Source: Cytobacillus sp. NJ13
GTDB taxonomy: Bacteria > Bacillota > Bacilli > Bacillales > Cytobacillaceae
Assembly: GCA_030348385.1 (NCBI GenBank)
Contig: JAUCFP010000006.1
Location: 744,001 to 808,000, forward strand
Direction: 5' to 3'
DNA: 64,000 nucleotides
Part shown: in pieces, positions 34,447 to 44,150 of the stretch
Position numbering within the stretch: the first letter of the stretch is position 1
Layout: the number at the start of each line of letters is the position of its first letter
Program-made: the position numbers and the translations under genes
Notes under the pieces: model-generated
What the model saw: the letters and a program-made list of their open reading frames with translations, nothing else
Databases searched by the model: none
Told to the model about the DNA's origin: nothing

Positions 34447-35184
34447 ATGCTTGCGAAATATTTGAATGAAGTAAAAGAATTATTGACCCTTGTGGAAAAA
34501 GAAGAGAGTCATAAATTGAAAAATGCCGCCCGTGCTTTGGCTGAGTGTATTCAAAACAATGGGATTATTCATGTATTTGGATGCGGACACTCTCATATGC
34601 TCGGGGAAGAGCTGTTTTACCGGGCAGGTGGGCTGGCCCCGATTAAGCCTATCTTTGTAGAGGATTTAATGCTTCATAAAGGAGCAGTCCGTTCCTCTTT
34701 CATGGAAAAACAAAATGATCTTGCGGGAAGCTTTATGGAGAATGCTGATATCCTGCCTGGTGATGTCGTCATTGTAGCATCAACATCAGGACGAAATCCA
34801 GTCCCGATCGATGTAGCTGAAATCTCAAAAGTGAGTGGAGCATTCGTTATTGGGATCACATCCCCGCGTTATGCGAATACACAATCCTCCCGGCACAAAG
34901 ACGGAAAATATCTTTATTCATCTGTGGATTTGGCGATCGACAATCATATAGAACCAGGGGACGCATTAATGGAGCATTCAGCATTGGGCATCCGTTTTGG
35001 CTCCGCCTCATCTATTATTGGGTTTGCGATTGTAAACAGCCTGATGGCGGAAGCAGTGGAAATGATGATTGAAAACGGGTTCGAACCACCTATCTTTAAA
35101 AGCGGCAATGTAGACGGAGCAGAACAGCATAACCCCGAGCTGGTTAAAAAATATATATCCCGAATTCCGCTGCTGGAAGGATAA
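34447..35184 (+). CDS. SIS-domain sugar-phosphate protein (UPF0309 type)
   Basis: 245 residues. A SIS fold: IIHVFGCGHSHMLGEELFYR and VVIVASTSGRNPVPIDVAEIS bind the phosphosugar. Similar proteins are annotated UPF0309 or phosphoheptose-isomerase-like. It follows nagB by 14 bp and is probably co-transcribed, so an amino-sugar phosphate substrate is likely. Activity (isomerase, deaminase or sensor) is unknown. Confidence 0.75.
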   Translation: MLAKYLNEVKELLTLVEKEESHKLKNAARALAECIQNNGIIHVFGCGHSHMLGEELFYRAGGLAPIKPIFVEDLMLHKGAVRSSFMEKQNDLAGSFMENADILPGDVVIVASTSGRNPVPIDVAEISKVSGAFVIGITSPRYANTQSSRHKDGKYLYSSVDLAIDNHIEPGDALMEHSALGIRFGSASSIIGFAIVNSLMAEAVEMMIENGFEPPIFKSGNVDGAEQHNPELVKKYISRIPLLEG

Positions 35185-35188
35185 AGAA

Positions 35189-35368
35189 ATGGAATTGGTT
35201 AAGGCAATTGAACAGACCAGGCAAGCTATGATTGATTGCATTTATTAAAGGGGACTAACTGATGAAAAGGCCTTGAAATTAAGCCGGGAACTGGATAAGT
35301 TAATTGTTGAATCACAGCTAATGAAAAGTATTAAAAAGTATGAACCTAAAGAGACAATTTGCAAATAA
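35189..35368 (+). pseudogene. Spo0E-like phosphatase gene with a nonsense codon
   Basis: The frame reads MELVKAIEQTRQAMIDCIY, stop (TAA 35246-35248), then RGLTDEKALKLSRELDKLIV and a further 20 residues to TAA 35368. Helices and the SRELD signature fit Spo0E-like phosphatases of ~55-60 aa. A single AAA-to-TAA change would explain the stop. It starts 4 bp after the SIS gene. It may be dead or phase-variable by mutation; a sequencing error is also possible. Confidence 0.7.
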
Positions 35369-35430
35369 ATGCGAAGAAAATGCAAACAAATCCAGAAATT
35401 TGCAAATAAACTTAGAAAACTTGCAAACAA
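35360..35430. repeat. phased 20-21 bp repeats (second array)
   Basis: TGCAAATAAA (35360), TGCAAACAAA (35381), TGCAAATAAA (35401) and TGCAAACAA (35422): spacing 21, 20, 21. It resembles the array at 11905. Confidence 0.65.
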
Positions 35431-35450
35431 GCTCTGGAAAACTGCAGAAA

Positions 35451-35486
35451 AAACCGCTCAGGCCAGCATACCTGAACGGTTTTTTC
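35451..35486. terminator. bidirectional terminator before the Bce-like permease
   Basis: AAACCG...TCAGG / CCTGA...CGGTTT stem with flanking A- and T-runs. Confidence 0.8.
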
Positions 35487-35489
35487 ATT

Positions 35490-37430
35490 TTATAGTGCAT
35501 CTTTTATCACTTTTTTCGAATAGATCACAGACAATATTCCGAAAATCGAATAAAGCACCGTGTAAAGCACCATAACCAGGATCATCGGCATCCAAAGCTC
35601 GCTTCCGAAGAAGAACCAGCCGGATTTTACGGCAAAGTAGCTGTGCAGGAGGCCGACGATAAGCGGAATTCCAAAGTTGAAAGCCATTTTGGATTGAATT
35701 CCTCGCAGCAGGTCTCCCTGTGTAAAGCCAAGTTTCCGCAGGATTGTATAGTTTGGTTTTTCATCCTCACTCTGATCCATTTGTTTAAAATATAGAATGC
35801 AGCCCGAAGTGACCAGGAAGGTTAAGCCGAGAAAACCGACAATAAACATGATCAGTCCCATGTTCATTTTTTGCCTTGTGCTCATCTCTTGCTGGGAATC
35901 GGCTCTGCCGCTGAACTCCATCTCTTTGAAGAGTGTATTGGCTTTTTCAATATCGCTGTCATTCTTCATATCCACTCCGATGAAAAGCGAATCCTCCAGC
36001 TGGATCTCAGGATTAAGGTCAGCTTTCAGCTCTTCATACACCTGCTCATCCACAATGGCCACCGGCAGCCCGCCTGCTGTAAAATAAAACGGGATGACAA
36101 AGTCTTTATTTAGCCCTAAATAATTTTGTTTAATGGTATTTGTTTTTCCCTTAAACTCAAGCTTTCCTGATTCCTTCAGCGTCATGAACTTCTGCAGTGC
36201 ATCATTATATCCAGTCAGCACGGTTTCTTTAGGGGAAAGTTCCATGCCAGCTATGGACTTTTCGCTTACAACCGGCAAAAGCATGGTTGGCGAATCAAAA
36301 TTCATTTCTTCCAGATTGACATCCAGGATGTCCTCCATATCAGCATCCACCTGCAATACCTCAATGCTTTGTTCCTTATACTCTAAGCCCTCTTTATGAA
36401 GGCTCCCAGTAAACTTCCCTGCATCTTCCTTGTCAGTGAACGAAAAGTGGGAGGGCAGGCTATCCTGGGCCGATTTTTCCGCTGAGTAGTAAGAAATATA
36501 GCTTAATGACAGCAGCCCGATCGCAAGGGCGGACACAGTTGTAATAATTGTTAAAAGCAGTGCACTCGACTTCATGCGGAACATGATGGAGGATAATGAA
36601 AGCACTTCGTTTACATTCAGGTATCCATCTTTCCTTTTGCGGATCAGGCTGGCGATAAAGCTGACCGATCCTTTGTAGAAAAGATAGGTTCCAATGATAA
36701 CGGAGGCAAGGATGACCACCATCGCGAGGAACAGCTCGTTCATGGATGTGAAATCCCCGCCAAATAAAAGGGAAGAGATATAATAGCCGGCAATGATCAG
36801 GGCTAAACCAAGCACGCCTAATATCATTTCCAATATGGACAGCTTTTTGACTTTTCCTTCTGCAACCGAAACCACTCTGAATAAAGATAGAATGGTTTGC
36901 CTTTTGATAAAAACAAAGTTCATCAGCATGATGAAAACATAAATAACCGTAAAGACGATGACTGTCTGCAAAAGCGCCTCACTTGAAAAATGCAATGAAG
37001 CAATGCCTTCAACACCTGTCAATTTAAAAAGGATCATCAGTATTAATTTCGAAACTGAAAAGCCGATAAAGATTCCAATGATTAAGGACCCAAAGTACAG
37101 TATAAGATTTTCCAGGCTAAGCAGCCTGAAAATTTCATTTTTTGTCATTCCAATCAGCTGAAAAAGCCCGATTTCTTTGCTTCGCCTTTTGATAAAAATA
37201 GTGTTGGCGTACAGAAGAAAGATGGAAACGATCGCCACGAGCAGGATAGAAGCGGTTTTGATTGCTGCTGCACCCTTAATCGAGCCTTTTGCTTCAGACA
37301 TCGATGGATCATATTGGAGGGTGACAAAGGCGAAATAGAGCGCAACACTGAAAATGAGAGCGAACACATAGAGATAATAATTTTTCAGATTCTTTTTCAG
37401 ATTGCGGAGGATGATAGCATTAATGCTCAT
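35490..37430 (-). CDS. BceB-type ABC permease
   Basis: 646 residues, the usual BceB length. Ten membrane segments with a large external domain (~310-510) between segments 7 and 8, FtsX-like. BceAB pumps confer resistance to bacitracin-like or other peptide antibiotics and, with BceS, sense them. ATG 37430 overlaps the ATPase gene by 11 bp. The drug specificity cannot be read from sequence. Confidence 0.87.
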   Translation of the reverse strand: MSINAIILRNLKKNLKNYYLYVFALIFSVALYFAFVTLQYDPSMSEAKGSIKGAAAIKTASILLVAIVSIFLLYANTIFIKRRSKEIGLFQLIGMTKNEIFRLLSLENLILYFGSLIIGIFIGFSVSKLILMILFKLTGVEGIASLHFSSEALLQTVIVFTVIYVFIMLMNFVFIKRQTILSLFRVVSVAEGKVKKLSILEMILGVLGLALIIAGYYISSLLFGGDFTSMNELFLAMVVILASVIIGTYLFYKGSVSFIASLIRKRKDGYLNVNEVLSLSSIMFRMKSSALLLTIITTVSALAIGLLSLSYISYYSAEKSAQDSLPSHFSFTDKEDAGKFTGSLHKEGLEYKEQSIEVLQVDADMEDILDVNLEEMNFDSPTMLLPVVSEKSIAGMELSPKETVLTGYNDALQKFMTLKESGKLEFKGKTNTIKQNYLGLNKDFVIPFYFTAGGLPVAIVDEQVYEELKADLNPEIQLEDSLFIGVDMKNDSDIEKANTLFKEMEFSGRADSQQEMSTRQKMNMGLIMFIVGFLGLTFLVTSGCILYFKQMDQSEDEKPNYTILRKLGFTQGDLLRGIQSKMAFNFGIPLIVGLLHSYFAVKSGWFFFGSELWMPMILVMVLYTVLYSIFGILSVIYSKKVIKDAL

Positions 37431-38181
37431 GCTGCACACCGCCCAAAACGCCTTGTGTTTTCATAATATCCTTGAAAAAAGCCTGTCTTGATTGATCACC
37501 CTTATTCAGCTGAGTATAAATTTGACCATCCTTGATGAAAATAACCCGGCTGCAGAAGCTGGCCGCCACAGGATCATGGGTGACCATGATGATCGTTGCT
37601 TTCCTTTTCTCATTTAAATCACTTAACTTATTTAATAAGTCTGATGCTGATTTCGAATCCAGCGCACCCGTCGGCTCATCCGCGAAAATGATGCTTGGTT
37701 CATGAATGAAAGCACGAGCTGCAGAAGTCCGCTGCTTTTGCCCGCCGGAAATCTCATTAGGGTATTTATCCTTTAACTCGAATATACCCAGCTCACCCGC
37801 AACCGCTGCAAACTTTTCATCTGCCTCTTTTTTTGGTGTTTTGCTGATGGAAAGTGGGAGAAGAATATTTTCCTTCACTGTCAATGTATCCAGGAGATTA
37901 TATTCCTGAAAAATAAACCCAAGATGCTTCTTGCGGAACTGGGCTAGCTGCTTTTCCTTCAGCCTTGTCATTTCCTTTTCTTCAATTTTAATTTCTCCGC
38001 CGCTTACACTGTCAATAGATGAGAGTACATTGAGAAGAGTGGTCTTCCCGGAACCTGAAGCGCCCATAATGCTTACAAATTCACCCGTTTCAATTTTTAA
38101 ATCAATTCCTTTTAATACTTCCTGCCTATTAAATTTATTGCCGTAGCTTTTATGAATTTTTTTGGCTTCAAGTACAAACAT
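37420..38181 (-). CDS. BceA-type ABC ATPase
   Basis: 253 residues. Walker [10 protein letters not shown] (40-48), Q-loop [10 protein letters not shown], signature [10 protein letters not shown], Walker [13 protein letters not shown] and H-loop MVTHDP. It works with the following permease. Starts 80-100 bp downstream of a palindrome that looks like a BceR target. Confidence 0.88.
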   Translation of the reverse strand: MFVLEAKKIHKSYGNKFNRQEVLKGIDLKIETGEFVSIMGASGSGKTTLLNVLSSIDSVSGGEIKIEEKEMTRLKEKQLAQFRKKHLGFIFQEYNLLDTLTVKENILLPLSISKTPKKEADEKFAAVAGELGIFELKDKYPNEISGGQKQRTSAARAFIHEPSIIFADEPTGALDSKSASDLLNKLSDLNEKRKATIIMVTHDPVAASFCSRVIFIKDGQIYTQLNKGDQSRQAFFKDIMKTQGVLGGVQHEH

Positions 38182-38264
38182 GTGTAACCATCCTTTCTTT
38201 GATAGCTTGATTATAGAAGGTTACGTTTATGTAAATCCTTCGATTGAACGAACAAACAGCAAAA

Positions 38265-38288
38265 GCATGTGACATTTTTGTCACATGC
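38265..38288 (-). promoter_or_regulatory. 10-4-10 palindrome between bceS- and bceA-like genes
   Basis: GCATGTGACA, four Ts, then the exact complement TGTCACATGC. The core TGTGACA-N4-TGTCACA is a 7-4-7 inverted repeat of the kind bound by BceR-type regulators. It overlaps the kinase stop codon and could also act as a weak terminator. Confidence 0.65.
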
Positions 38289-39285
38289 CTGTTATGCTGA
38301 CGAAATCATTTCTTGTTGGGAAGACAAGTGTCATGATTGTGCCTTTGCCTAAACAAGACTCCACATGGATTTTTATTTTTAGCTGGTCTGCTGCTTTTTT
38401 GGCTAAATATAACCCCATGCCTGTTGCTGCGTTTTCATGGTGATTGGCAGTAGATGTGAACCCCTTCTCAAAGATTCGCGGCAAATCCCTCTGATCAATG
38501 CCTCTGCCAAAATCCTGAATCCTCAAGGATATGTTACCGTCATGCTGGGAACTCGAAATAATAATATCTGATTCCTCACTATACTTCACAGCATTGGTTA
38601 AAAGCTGGCGAATGATAAAACTGAACCATTTCGCGTCGCTCAGAGCTTCTGTTTCTTCCAATTCAATTTCAAAGCCAATGCCTTTTTGCATGCACCAGGA
38701 CTGCAGAGATTTGATTTCACTGAATAGGATGTCTTCAAGATTAATCATGTCAATATACAAGTCATTTTCCATAGAAGGAATCCTTTTTTGATGCAGCTGC
38801 TGATCAAGAAGAAGGTGGATGCGAAGCCATTCATAAGTAAGGGCGGATTTAAGGTTCTGATCCCCAATCCGGTCAATCATGAGATGCATGGCAGTCAGGG
38901 GTGTTTTTACTTCATGAATCCAGGACAGCAGTTCATCTTTTTCCTGCTCGAGAAGTGTCCAGTTCTGGGTGAACTCCTTTTTAAACCGTTCGGTTTGGCT
39001 AACCAGCCCAGACTCCACTATTTTTTCAAATGGGCTTTCAGACTCCGGTATGCTCGATAAATCTAAATTATCTTCCCGCTCGGCTACTTCTCTGTAAAAT
39101 CGTGTTTCTTTTTGATATCGGAGAAAGATGAACCCAGTGAAAATGATTGCAGATAAAAAGGTGTAATAAAGGAAGGGCTTAAGGGATATGGCCGAATCCA
39201 TATATACTACAAAGGCAGCAAGCACCTGAAGGAAACCGAACAGCAGGATCCAGCTTAACCGTTCCCTGATATATTTCCTAAACAT
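38281..39285 (-). CDS. BceS-type intramembrane-sensing histidine kinase
   Basis: 334 residues from ATG 39285 (longer frame discarded because it runs through the regulator gene). Two membrane segments (~10-30, ~35-55) with a very short loop. HisKA-type phospho-acceptor in WIHEVKTPLTAMH, then HATPase_c (FGRGIDQRDLPRIFEKGF, GMGLYLAKK). It relies on the BceAB pump to sense peptide flux. Overlaps the regulator gene by 8 bp. Confidence 0.87.
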   Translation of the reverse strand: MFRKYIRERLSWILLFGFLQVLAAFVVYMDSAISLKPFLYYTFLSAIIFTGFIFLRYQKETRFYREVAEREDNLDLSSIPESESPFEKIVESGLVSQTERFKKEFTQNWTLLEQEKDELLSWIHEVKTPLTAMHLMIDRIGDQNLKSALTYEWLRIHLLLDQQLHQKRIPSMENDLYIDMINLEDILFSEIKSLQSWCMQKGIGFEIELEETEALSDAKWFSFIIRQLLTNAVKYSEESDIIISSSQHDGNISLRIQDFGRGIDQRDLPRIFEKGFTSTANHHENAATGMGLYLAKKAADQLKIKIHVESCLGKGTIMTLVFPTRNDFVSITGM

Positions 39286-39973
39286 GTGAGGCATCCTCTT
39301 CAATTGCCATATATCCCTGGCCGACTTTTGTTTCGATCCTGACACCAAGCCCGATTTCATCAAGCTTCTTCCTTAGTCTATTAATATTGACCGTAAGAGT
39401 ATTGTCACTAATGAATCGTTTGTCATCCCATAGGCTATTAATGATATCATCCCTGCTGACAATTTGATTTTTTCTTTCTATCAGAAGCCTTAATATGTAA
39501 ATTTCATTTTTCGTTAAATCTATGCACCCAATCTCATTTGTAACGGTATTCTTTTCGAAATCAACCGCCGCACCGCACCAGGTCTTGAGGTTATTCTGAA
39601 CTGAACTATAGTTATAGACACGTCTGAGGATTGCCTGTATTTTGGCAATCAGGACTTCGAAGTGGAAGGGCTTTTGGACAAAATCGTCAGCGCCAAGCTG
39701 CATGGACATGACCATATCTGTTGGATGATCCCGGGATGACAGGAAAATAATCGGCACATTGGAATGTGAACGAATCATCCGGCACCAATGAAACCCGTCG
39801 AACTTCGGAAGCTGGATATCGATAATGACCAAATCAGGCTGAATGCCAGCAAACTCTTTCATGACTCCACTGAAGTCCTGAATTCCATAAACTTCATAAG
39901 ACCACTGGGAGAGTCGATCTTTGATTTCAGAAAAAAGGGAGGCATCGTCCTCAATTAAAAGCACTTTAAACAA
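39278..39973 (-). CDS. BceR-type response regulator
   Basis: 231 residues, OmpR family. Receiver Asp in LVIIDIQLPKFDGF, Lys in QKPFHFEVL; winged-helix domain with TLTVNINRLRKKLDEIG. It should activate bceAB through the palindrome at 38265. Confidence 0.87.
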   Translation of the reverse strand: MFKVLLIEDDASLFSEIKDRLSQWSYEVYGIQDFSGVMKEFAGIQPDLVIIDIQLPKFDGFHWCRMIRSHSNVPIIFLSSRDHPTDMVMSMQLGADDFVQKPFHFEVLIAKIQAILRRVYNYSSVQNNLKTWCGAAVDFEKNTVTNEIGCIDLTKNEIYILRLLIERKNQIVSRDDIINSLWDDKRFISDNTLTVNINRLRKKLDEIGLGVRIETKVGQGYMAIEEDASHV

Positions 39974-40084
39974 TCAACTCACCACACTTTTGCATATTCC
40001 TTCCATTATTGTATAGGAAAAGCTCAAGGTGTGCCAGATTGTTTCCGTGCTGTGTTAAAATAGGGTAAAAAGCAGGTTTTGTGC

Positions 40085-40801
40085 ATGGAAATCTTTCTTT
40101 TCATCCTAATTATTTTAATTGCATCCATTTTACAGACAAGCACGGGTTTTGGCTTCTCAATCCTGGCAACACCATTTTTGCTGCTTCTTTTTGAACCTAG
40201 AGAAGCCATTCAAATTAATTTGATTTTATCTTTAATTATTTCTGCTGCATTATTTTCAAAAATCAGGAAGGATACAGACTTTGGAGTTTTGAAAAGGTTT
40301 GCCATTGGAAGTGCAGCCGGGCTGCCTATCGGTATTGCCATTTTTTTATTTTTGGACATCTCCAGGCTGAAGTTAGCTGTCAGCTTAATTATTTTGCTTT
40401 TAACGATCCTTTTGATGGCGAATTTCCGTGTGAAAGAAACAAGCCGGAGGGATTATTCAGCGGGCGGATTGTCAGGAATAATGACAACAAGCATTGGCAT
40501 GCCCGGCCCGCCGCTCCTGTTGTATTTTTCAGGAACTGATACTCAAAAAGAGCGGCTTAGGGGAACCACCTTGGCTTTCTACTTGTTTATCTACTCGGCC
40601 AGTCTGTTATTTCAGATTATCTTTGCTGGGACCAATAAGACGATTTGGCTTTCAAGCTTGAATGCTTTGCCGCTGGTGCTGCTGGGTCTATACCTGGGAC
40701 AAATTTTATTTGTTAAAATCAATCAGCGTTTTTTCAAGGTCTTTACATACATTATATTGATTTTTACAGGGATTTACCTGCTGGTTGAGAGTGTGAGTTA
40801 G
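40085..40801 (+). CDS. TSUP (TauE/SafE) family membrane transporter
   Basis: 238 residues, about eight membrane segments. The N-terminal block ILQTSTGFGFSILATPFLL and the repeated TTSIGMPGPPLLLYFSG are the family's two homologous motifs. Members move sulfite, sulfoacetate or similar organic anions. ATG 40085 was chosen; no strong ribosome site is visible. Substrate unknown. Confidence 0.75.
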   Translation: MEIFLFILIILIASILQTSTGFGFSILATPFLLLLFEPREAIQINLILSLIISAALFSKIRKDTDFGVLKRFAIGSAAGLPIGIAIFLFLDISRLKLAVSLIILLLTILLMANFRVKETSRRDYSAGGLSGIMTTSIGMPGPPLLLYFSGTDTQKERLRGTTLAFYLFIYSASLLFQIIFAGTNKTIWLSSLNALPLVLLGLYLGQILFVKINQRFFKVFTYIILIFTGIYLLVESVS

Positions 40802-40916
40802 TAAGTCAGCATGAACCCAAAAGGCAGGGCTATTAAAATAGTGTTAATTAGTATTAAGCTGCCTTGACATTAATTGAAATACGGCAGAAAGCAAATCACG
40901 AAAAGGGTGTCTGCTC

Positions 40917-41384
40917 TTGAGTAAAAAACTTATCCATTGGATTTTATCCTTCCTGTTTTCATTTTCAGGTTTTTACCTTATAGAACATCTATTTACGGTA
41001 GACCCGAATGTGATTTCCGGCAATGGAAATTTAGGCATTCTCATAATCTTTCTTTTTACACCTGTCTTTATTTCGAGTTGGATCTTTACTTATAAGCTGG
41101 CAAAAGCAAAGTTTGTAAAAAATAATAAAATGACTATAGGAATTTTACTTTTTTCACTTGCCTGCTGTGTTTTGCTGATTATTGCAATTCATGATTACAC
41201 AAGAGAGCTGATCATTGCTCTTGGAGGAACACCCGATAACCCAGAATCAAGAATTTATCGTTTTGGCTTGTTCAATCAATACACAAATAGTCTTTATTTT
41301 AATGTTTACACCTTTTTCTTAACCCATATCATCACCGTAATTTTAGGCATCCTTTCAGCTATGAGGAAGGCAAAGTTATATTAA
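40917..41384 (+). CDS. hypothetical four-segment membrane protein
   Basis: 155 residues from TTG 40917 (AAAGGGTG 9 nt upstream). Hydrophobic segments at ~6-22, ~38-58, ~72-92 and ~125-148. No family was recognised. It stands alone between the TSUP gene and the convergent protease gene and has a clear terminator. Confidence 0.6.
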   Translation: MSKKLIHWILSFLFSFSGFYLIEHLFTVDPNVISGNGNLGILIIFLFTPVFISSWIFTYKLAKAKFVKNNKMTIGILLFSLACCVLLIIAIHDYTRELIIALGGTPDNPESRIYRFGLFNQYTNSLYFNVYTFFLTHIITVILGILSAMRKAKLY

Positions 41385-41385
41385 A

Positions 41386-41420
41386 AAACTCGCCACACTA
41401 AATAAATATGTGGCGAGTTT
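41386..41420. terminator. bidirectional terminator before the neutral protease
   Basis: AAACTCGCCACA / TGTGGCGAGTTT, a 12-bp perfect stem. Confidence 0.9.
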
Positions 41421-41442
41421 CTCTTTATTTTAGAAGATAATT

Positions 41443-43224
41443 TTACTGAACACCAACAGCATCATATGCTGCCATGACTGCGTTTACCTCAGCTGAAGGC
41501 TGTCCGTTTCGATCTGGATGCAGGTCTCTTGCTGCCTGGATGGCTGCCTGGCGCATTTGGCTGAAGTCGGAGCTTGCTGTCAGGTAATGGGTAAGTGCTC
41601 TGTAGAAGATCTTCTCGGCTTTTGTTTTTCCAATGCCGGTAACCGAAACACCGTAATGAGTGCCTCCATCTGTGATCAGGTGGGCAGCTTTGTTGTTGAT
41701 GCTGCTGTTGATATGGACACCGCCTTTATCAAGATCTCCTATATAACGTTGGCTGTAGTGATCAGGGTAGTAGCCTGATTCTGTATAGCCGCCAATATAG
41801 ACAGAAGCCGGGTCACTCATCGAACGAAGACCGTCACCTGGTGTATTTGGCGTCCAAATATCTTCACCTAATAACCAAAGATCTTCGCCTGTTTTATTTT
41901 CAGCGAAAGCCCCTAAAATATCTGCAATGGATTCATTGATTGCACCGGATTCATTTTCATAAATTAAATCAGCTGTATTGGTGATCACTCCATGTGTCAT
42001 TTCATGCCCGATCACATCAAGACCGCCAGAGAGGGAAATCATGCGAGTCCCGTCACCATCACCGTATAGCATCTGCTTCCCATTCCATGCAGCATTGTTC
42101 CACTTCGAACCGATATGGACAGTTGAAACTAATTTCATCCCATCACCATCAAGGGAATCCCGGCCATGAACCTTTTTATAATAATCATAAACTTTTCCTG
42201 CGTTCACATGGGCAGACACCGCAGAAGGATCATAGAAGAAGTTGTTTCTGCTTTCCACCTCGAACCCCGTCATTCCAAGCAGACCTGAAAGGATTATAAA
42301 CGCGTTTTCAGGCATGCGGTTCGCTTTAAATGTATGGACACCTTCAGATCTTGTCCCATCGAATAAATAGTGAGTTCCTGTTTCCGGGTCTTTAACCGCC
42401 TGGAATGATTGAAGTGTCCCGAAAATATCCATTCCTCTTGCTTGAACAGGTTCTGAAACAGTCGGCAGTGCTTTCGGTGCAGGCTGGGAAGAAGCAGTCT
42501 GCTGTGCATCTGGTTGTTCAGGCAAAGATGGTGTCAGTTCCGCGATGGCATTATAGCTATGAATGAAGTTTCCAGTTGCAGCATCTACAAAATAATGCCA
42601 ATACCCCGGTACCGGCGCTGAGGTGGAAGCTTTTACATAATAAGCCAGATGCTTTTGCCCATTATGCGGATAAATAACAAGTTCTCCTTCTATACCATCA
42701 AAACTCTTCACTTCTCCGATTTTATCTTTAATGCTTTCCTTTACCTTTTCCAATGCTTCATCTTCGCCCAGTTTCGCATCTGTAGGAATAATAGAACGCG
42801 CTAAATTTGGAGTAACCTTGCCGAAGAATGCTGTCACATTGTTTTTGTCATCCAAAGCAATAGTCTGCTGTGATCCATATACAGGAATTCCATTGTATTG
42901 CTCTACAGTTCTGAAATGGTGTGAGTTTGTTTCCTTGTCATTAAATTGATCAATGATTTTAAATTGATCCTTGGCCTCGTAGCCCGCATTTTTGAATACG
43001 TTTGCCTTTGATTGAAGGAATGCATATACGGCTTCTTCCTTGCTCAGTCCTTCCGGAGCTTGCCAGTTCCCAATTATGTAGGAAGGCGTCTTTAATTCCT
43101 GATGATACTTAACGATTTCTTCATTTGCCAGCACATTTTTGGCGGGCAGTGATAGTCCTGAGATGGCAAACGAAGCTGCCAGAACTGCAGGGAGGACTTT
43201 CTTTTTCAGCTGATTTTTTTTCAA
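41443..43224 (-). CDS. secreted M4 neutral protease (bacillolysin)
   Basis: 593 residues from TTG 43224 (AGAGGTGAT upstream). Signal peptide (~1-32), FTP and PepSY propeptide domains to ~residue 230, then the M4 catalytic domain. Zinc site HEMTH with the third ligand Glu in NESGAINESIADI; GGVHINSSINNKAAHL holds the catalytic His region. A Gln/Ala/Pro-rich linker (SLPEQPDAQQTASSQPAPKA) separates prodomain and catalytic domain. It degrades extracellular protein. In B. cereus the NprA relative is controlled by NprR; two NprR-like genes lie 2-4 kb away. Confidence 0.9.
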   Translation of the reverse strand: MKKNQLKKKVLPAVLAASFAISGLSLPAKNVLANEEIVKYHQELKTPSYIIGNWQAPEGLSKEEAVYAFLQSKANVFKNAGYEAKDQFKIIDQFNDKETNSHHFRTVEQYNGIPVYGSQQTIALDDKNNVTAFFGKVTPNLARSIIPTDAKLGEDEALEKVKESIKDKIGEVKSFDGIEGELVIYPHNGQKHLAYYVKASTSAPVPGYWHYFVDAATGNFIHSYNAIAELTPSLPEQPDAQQTASSQPAPKALPTVSEPVQARGMDIFGTLQSFQAVKDPETGTHYLFDGTRSEGVHTFKANRMPENAFIILSGLLGMTGFEVESRNNFFYDPSAVSAHVNAGKVYDYYKKVHGRDSLDGDGMKLVSTVHIGSKWNNAAWNGKQMLYGDGDGTRMISLSGGLDVIGHEMTHGVITNTADLIYENESGAINESIADILGAFAENKTGEDLWLLGEDIWTPNTPGDGLRSMSDPASVYIGGYTESGYYPDHYSQRYIGDLDKGGVHINSSINNKAAHLITDGGTHYGVSVTGIGKTKAEKIFYRALTHYLTASSDFSQMRQAAIQAARDLHPDRNGQPSAEVNAVMAAYDAVGVQ

Positions 43225-43451
43225 ACGGATCACCTCTTAGTTTGGATTGGTATTTCAAAGTTCATTATTCTGAAAATTCCACAAATGGTCAATTGGGTTA
43301 TTGGGATCAGCGAAATGACTGTCTTTTATGAATTCGGAAATCAAAATAGCCTGTATTTTGCCTTGGAATGCCGCAAAATAACCCAATTTACTTTGCATAT
43401 GACCTCTCGTATGCTTGTTCCACAGACACCTTTTCGAGAGGAGAGCGGGGG

Positions 43452-44150
43452 ATGAAGAAGGGATTGAATAAACTCTTGTTGCCATGTCTTTGCTGCCTGA
43501 GTTTTTATACGGGCACTCAGCTTGTCGGGAAAACAGAAGCTGCCTTTACAAGCCAGGCAGAGGCAAAGCCAATTATAATCTCCACTGCTTTTGTCTTCCC
43601 GTCATATATTCACGGGCTTGAAGAGAAAGCGAGGATAAGCAGTGAACAAATAGTAAAAGAGCAGGCGGGTTTAGAAACATCTGTTAAGAACGGGCTCTTA
43701 AATGGGACCGCAGATCCGCCCTCTGAATTTTTGAGAAAAAAAGAACAGATAATAGCCAGCTTGGAGGAACTTCATAGAATAAGAGCTGAACTGGAAAAAC
43801 TGGACCGGCAAGCAGAAAAAAAAGAAGGATATGAGTTTGTAAGTGAAGGTTTTCTAAAAGTAGACAAGCTCCTTATGAGAATAAATGATTCTCTTTATCT
43901 TCAGGAGCTGGAACAGCTTTTTAATCAAAAATTGCAGGAGCTGAAGATAGAGCAGCAAGGCGAAGGCCTTAAAACAAACAAGTTGGATGAAGAAGGAAAA
44001 ATAGAAATACCGAAGCAAAAGATTGACCAAGAAGAGACAAATGAAGAACAAGCGAACCTTATGGAGGAACATTCTGTGATCAGCGATCAAACACAGAAGA
44101 ATGAAGAGGAGGAAATAGCCAATGAAGAAAGTCCTGAAAATACTGAGTAA
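43452..44150 (+). CDS. DUF4047-like secreted protein of the TasA locus
   Basis: 232 residues from ATG 43452. N-terminal signal (~1-35), then TEAAFTSQAEAKPIIISTAFVFPSYI (named in two parts: the Phe-Thr-Ser start and the AFVFPS block), then a long coiled-coil and a Glu/Gln-rich tail. I recall this pattern as DUF4047 near sipW in B. cereus relatives. It occupies the place of tapA in the B. subtilis tapA-sipW-tasA operon and overlaps sipW by 29 bp. A role in TasA fibre assembly is only inferred. Confidence 0.6.
   Translation: MKKGLNKLLLPCLCCLSFYTGTQLVGKTEAAFTSQAEAKPIIISTAFVFPSYIHGLEEKARISSEQIVKEQAGLETSVKNGLLNGTADPPSEFLRKKEQIIASLEELHRIRAELEKLDRQAEKKEGYEFVSEGFLKVDKLLMRINDSLYLQELEQLFNQKLQELKIEQQGEGLKTNKLDEEGKIEIPKQKIDQEETNEEQANLMEEHSVISDQTQKNEEEEIANEESPENTE

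Noticed and set aside
35369..35575. 68-aa ORF across the phased repeats
   Set aside because: It runs through repeats and a terminator and overlaps the permease gene end; no ribosome site.
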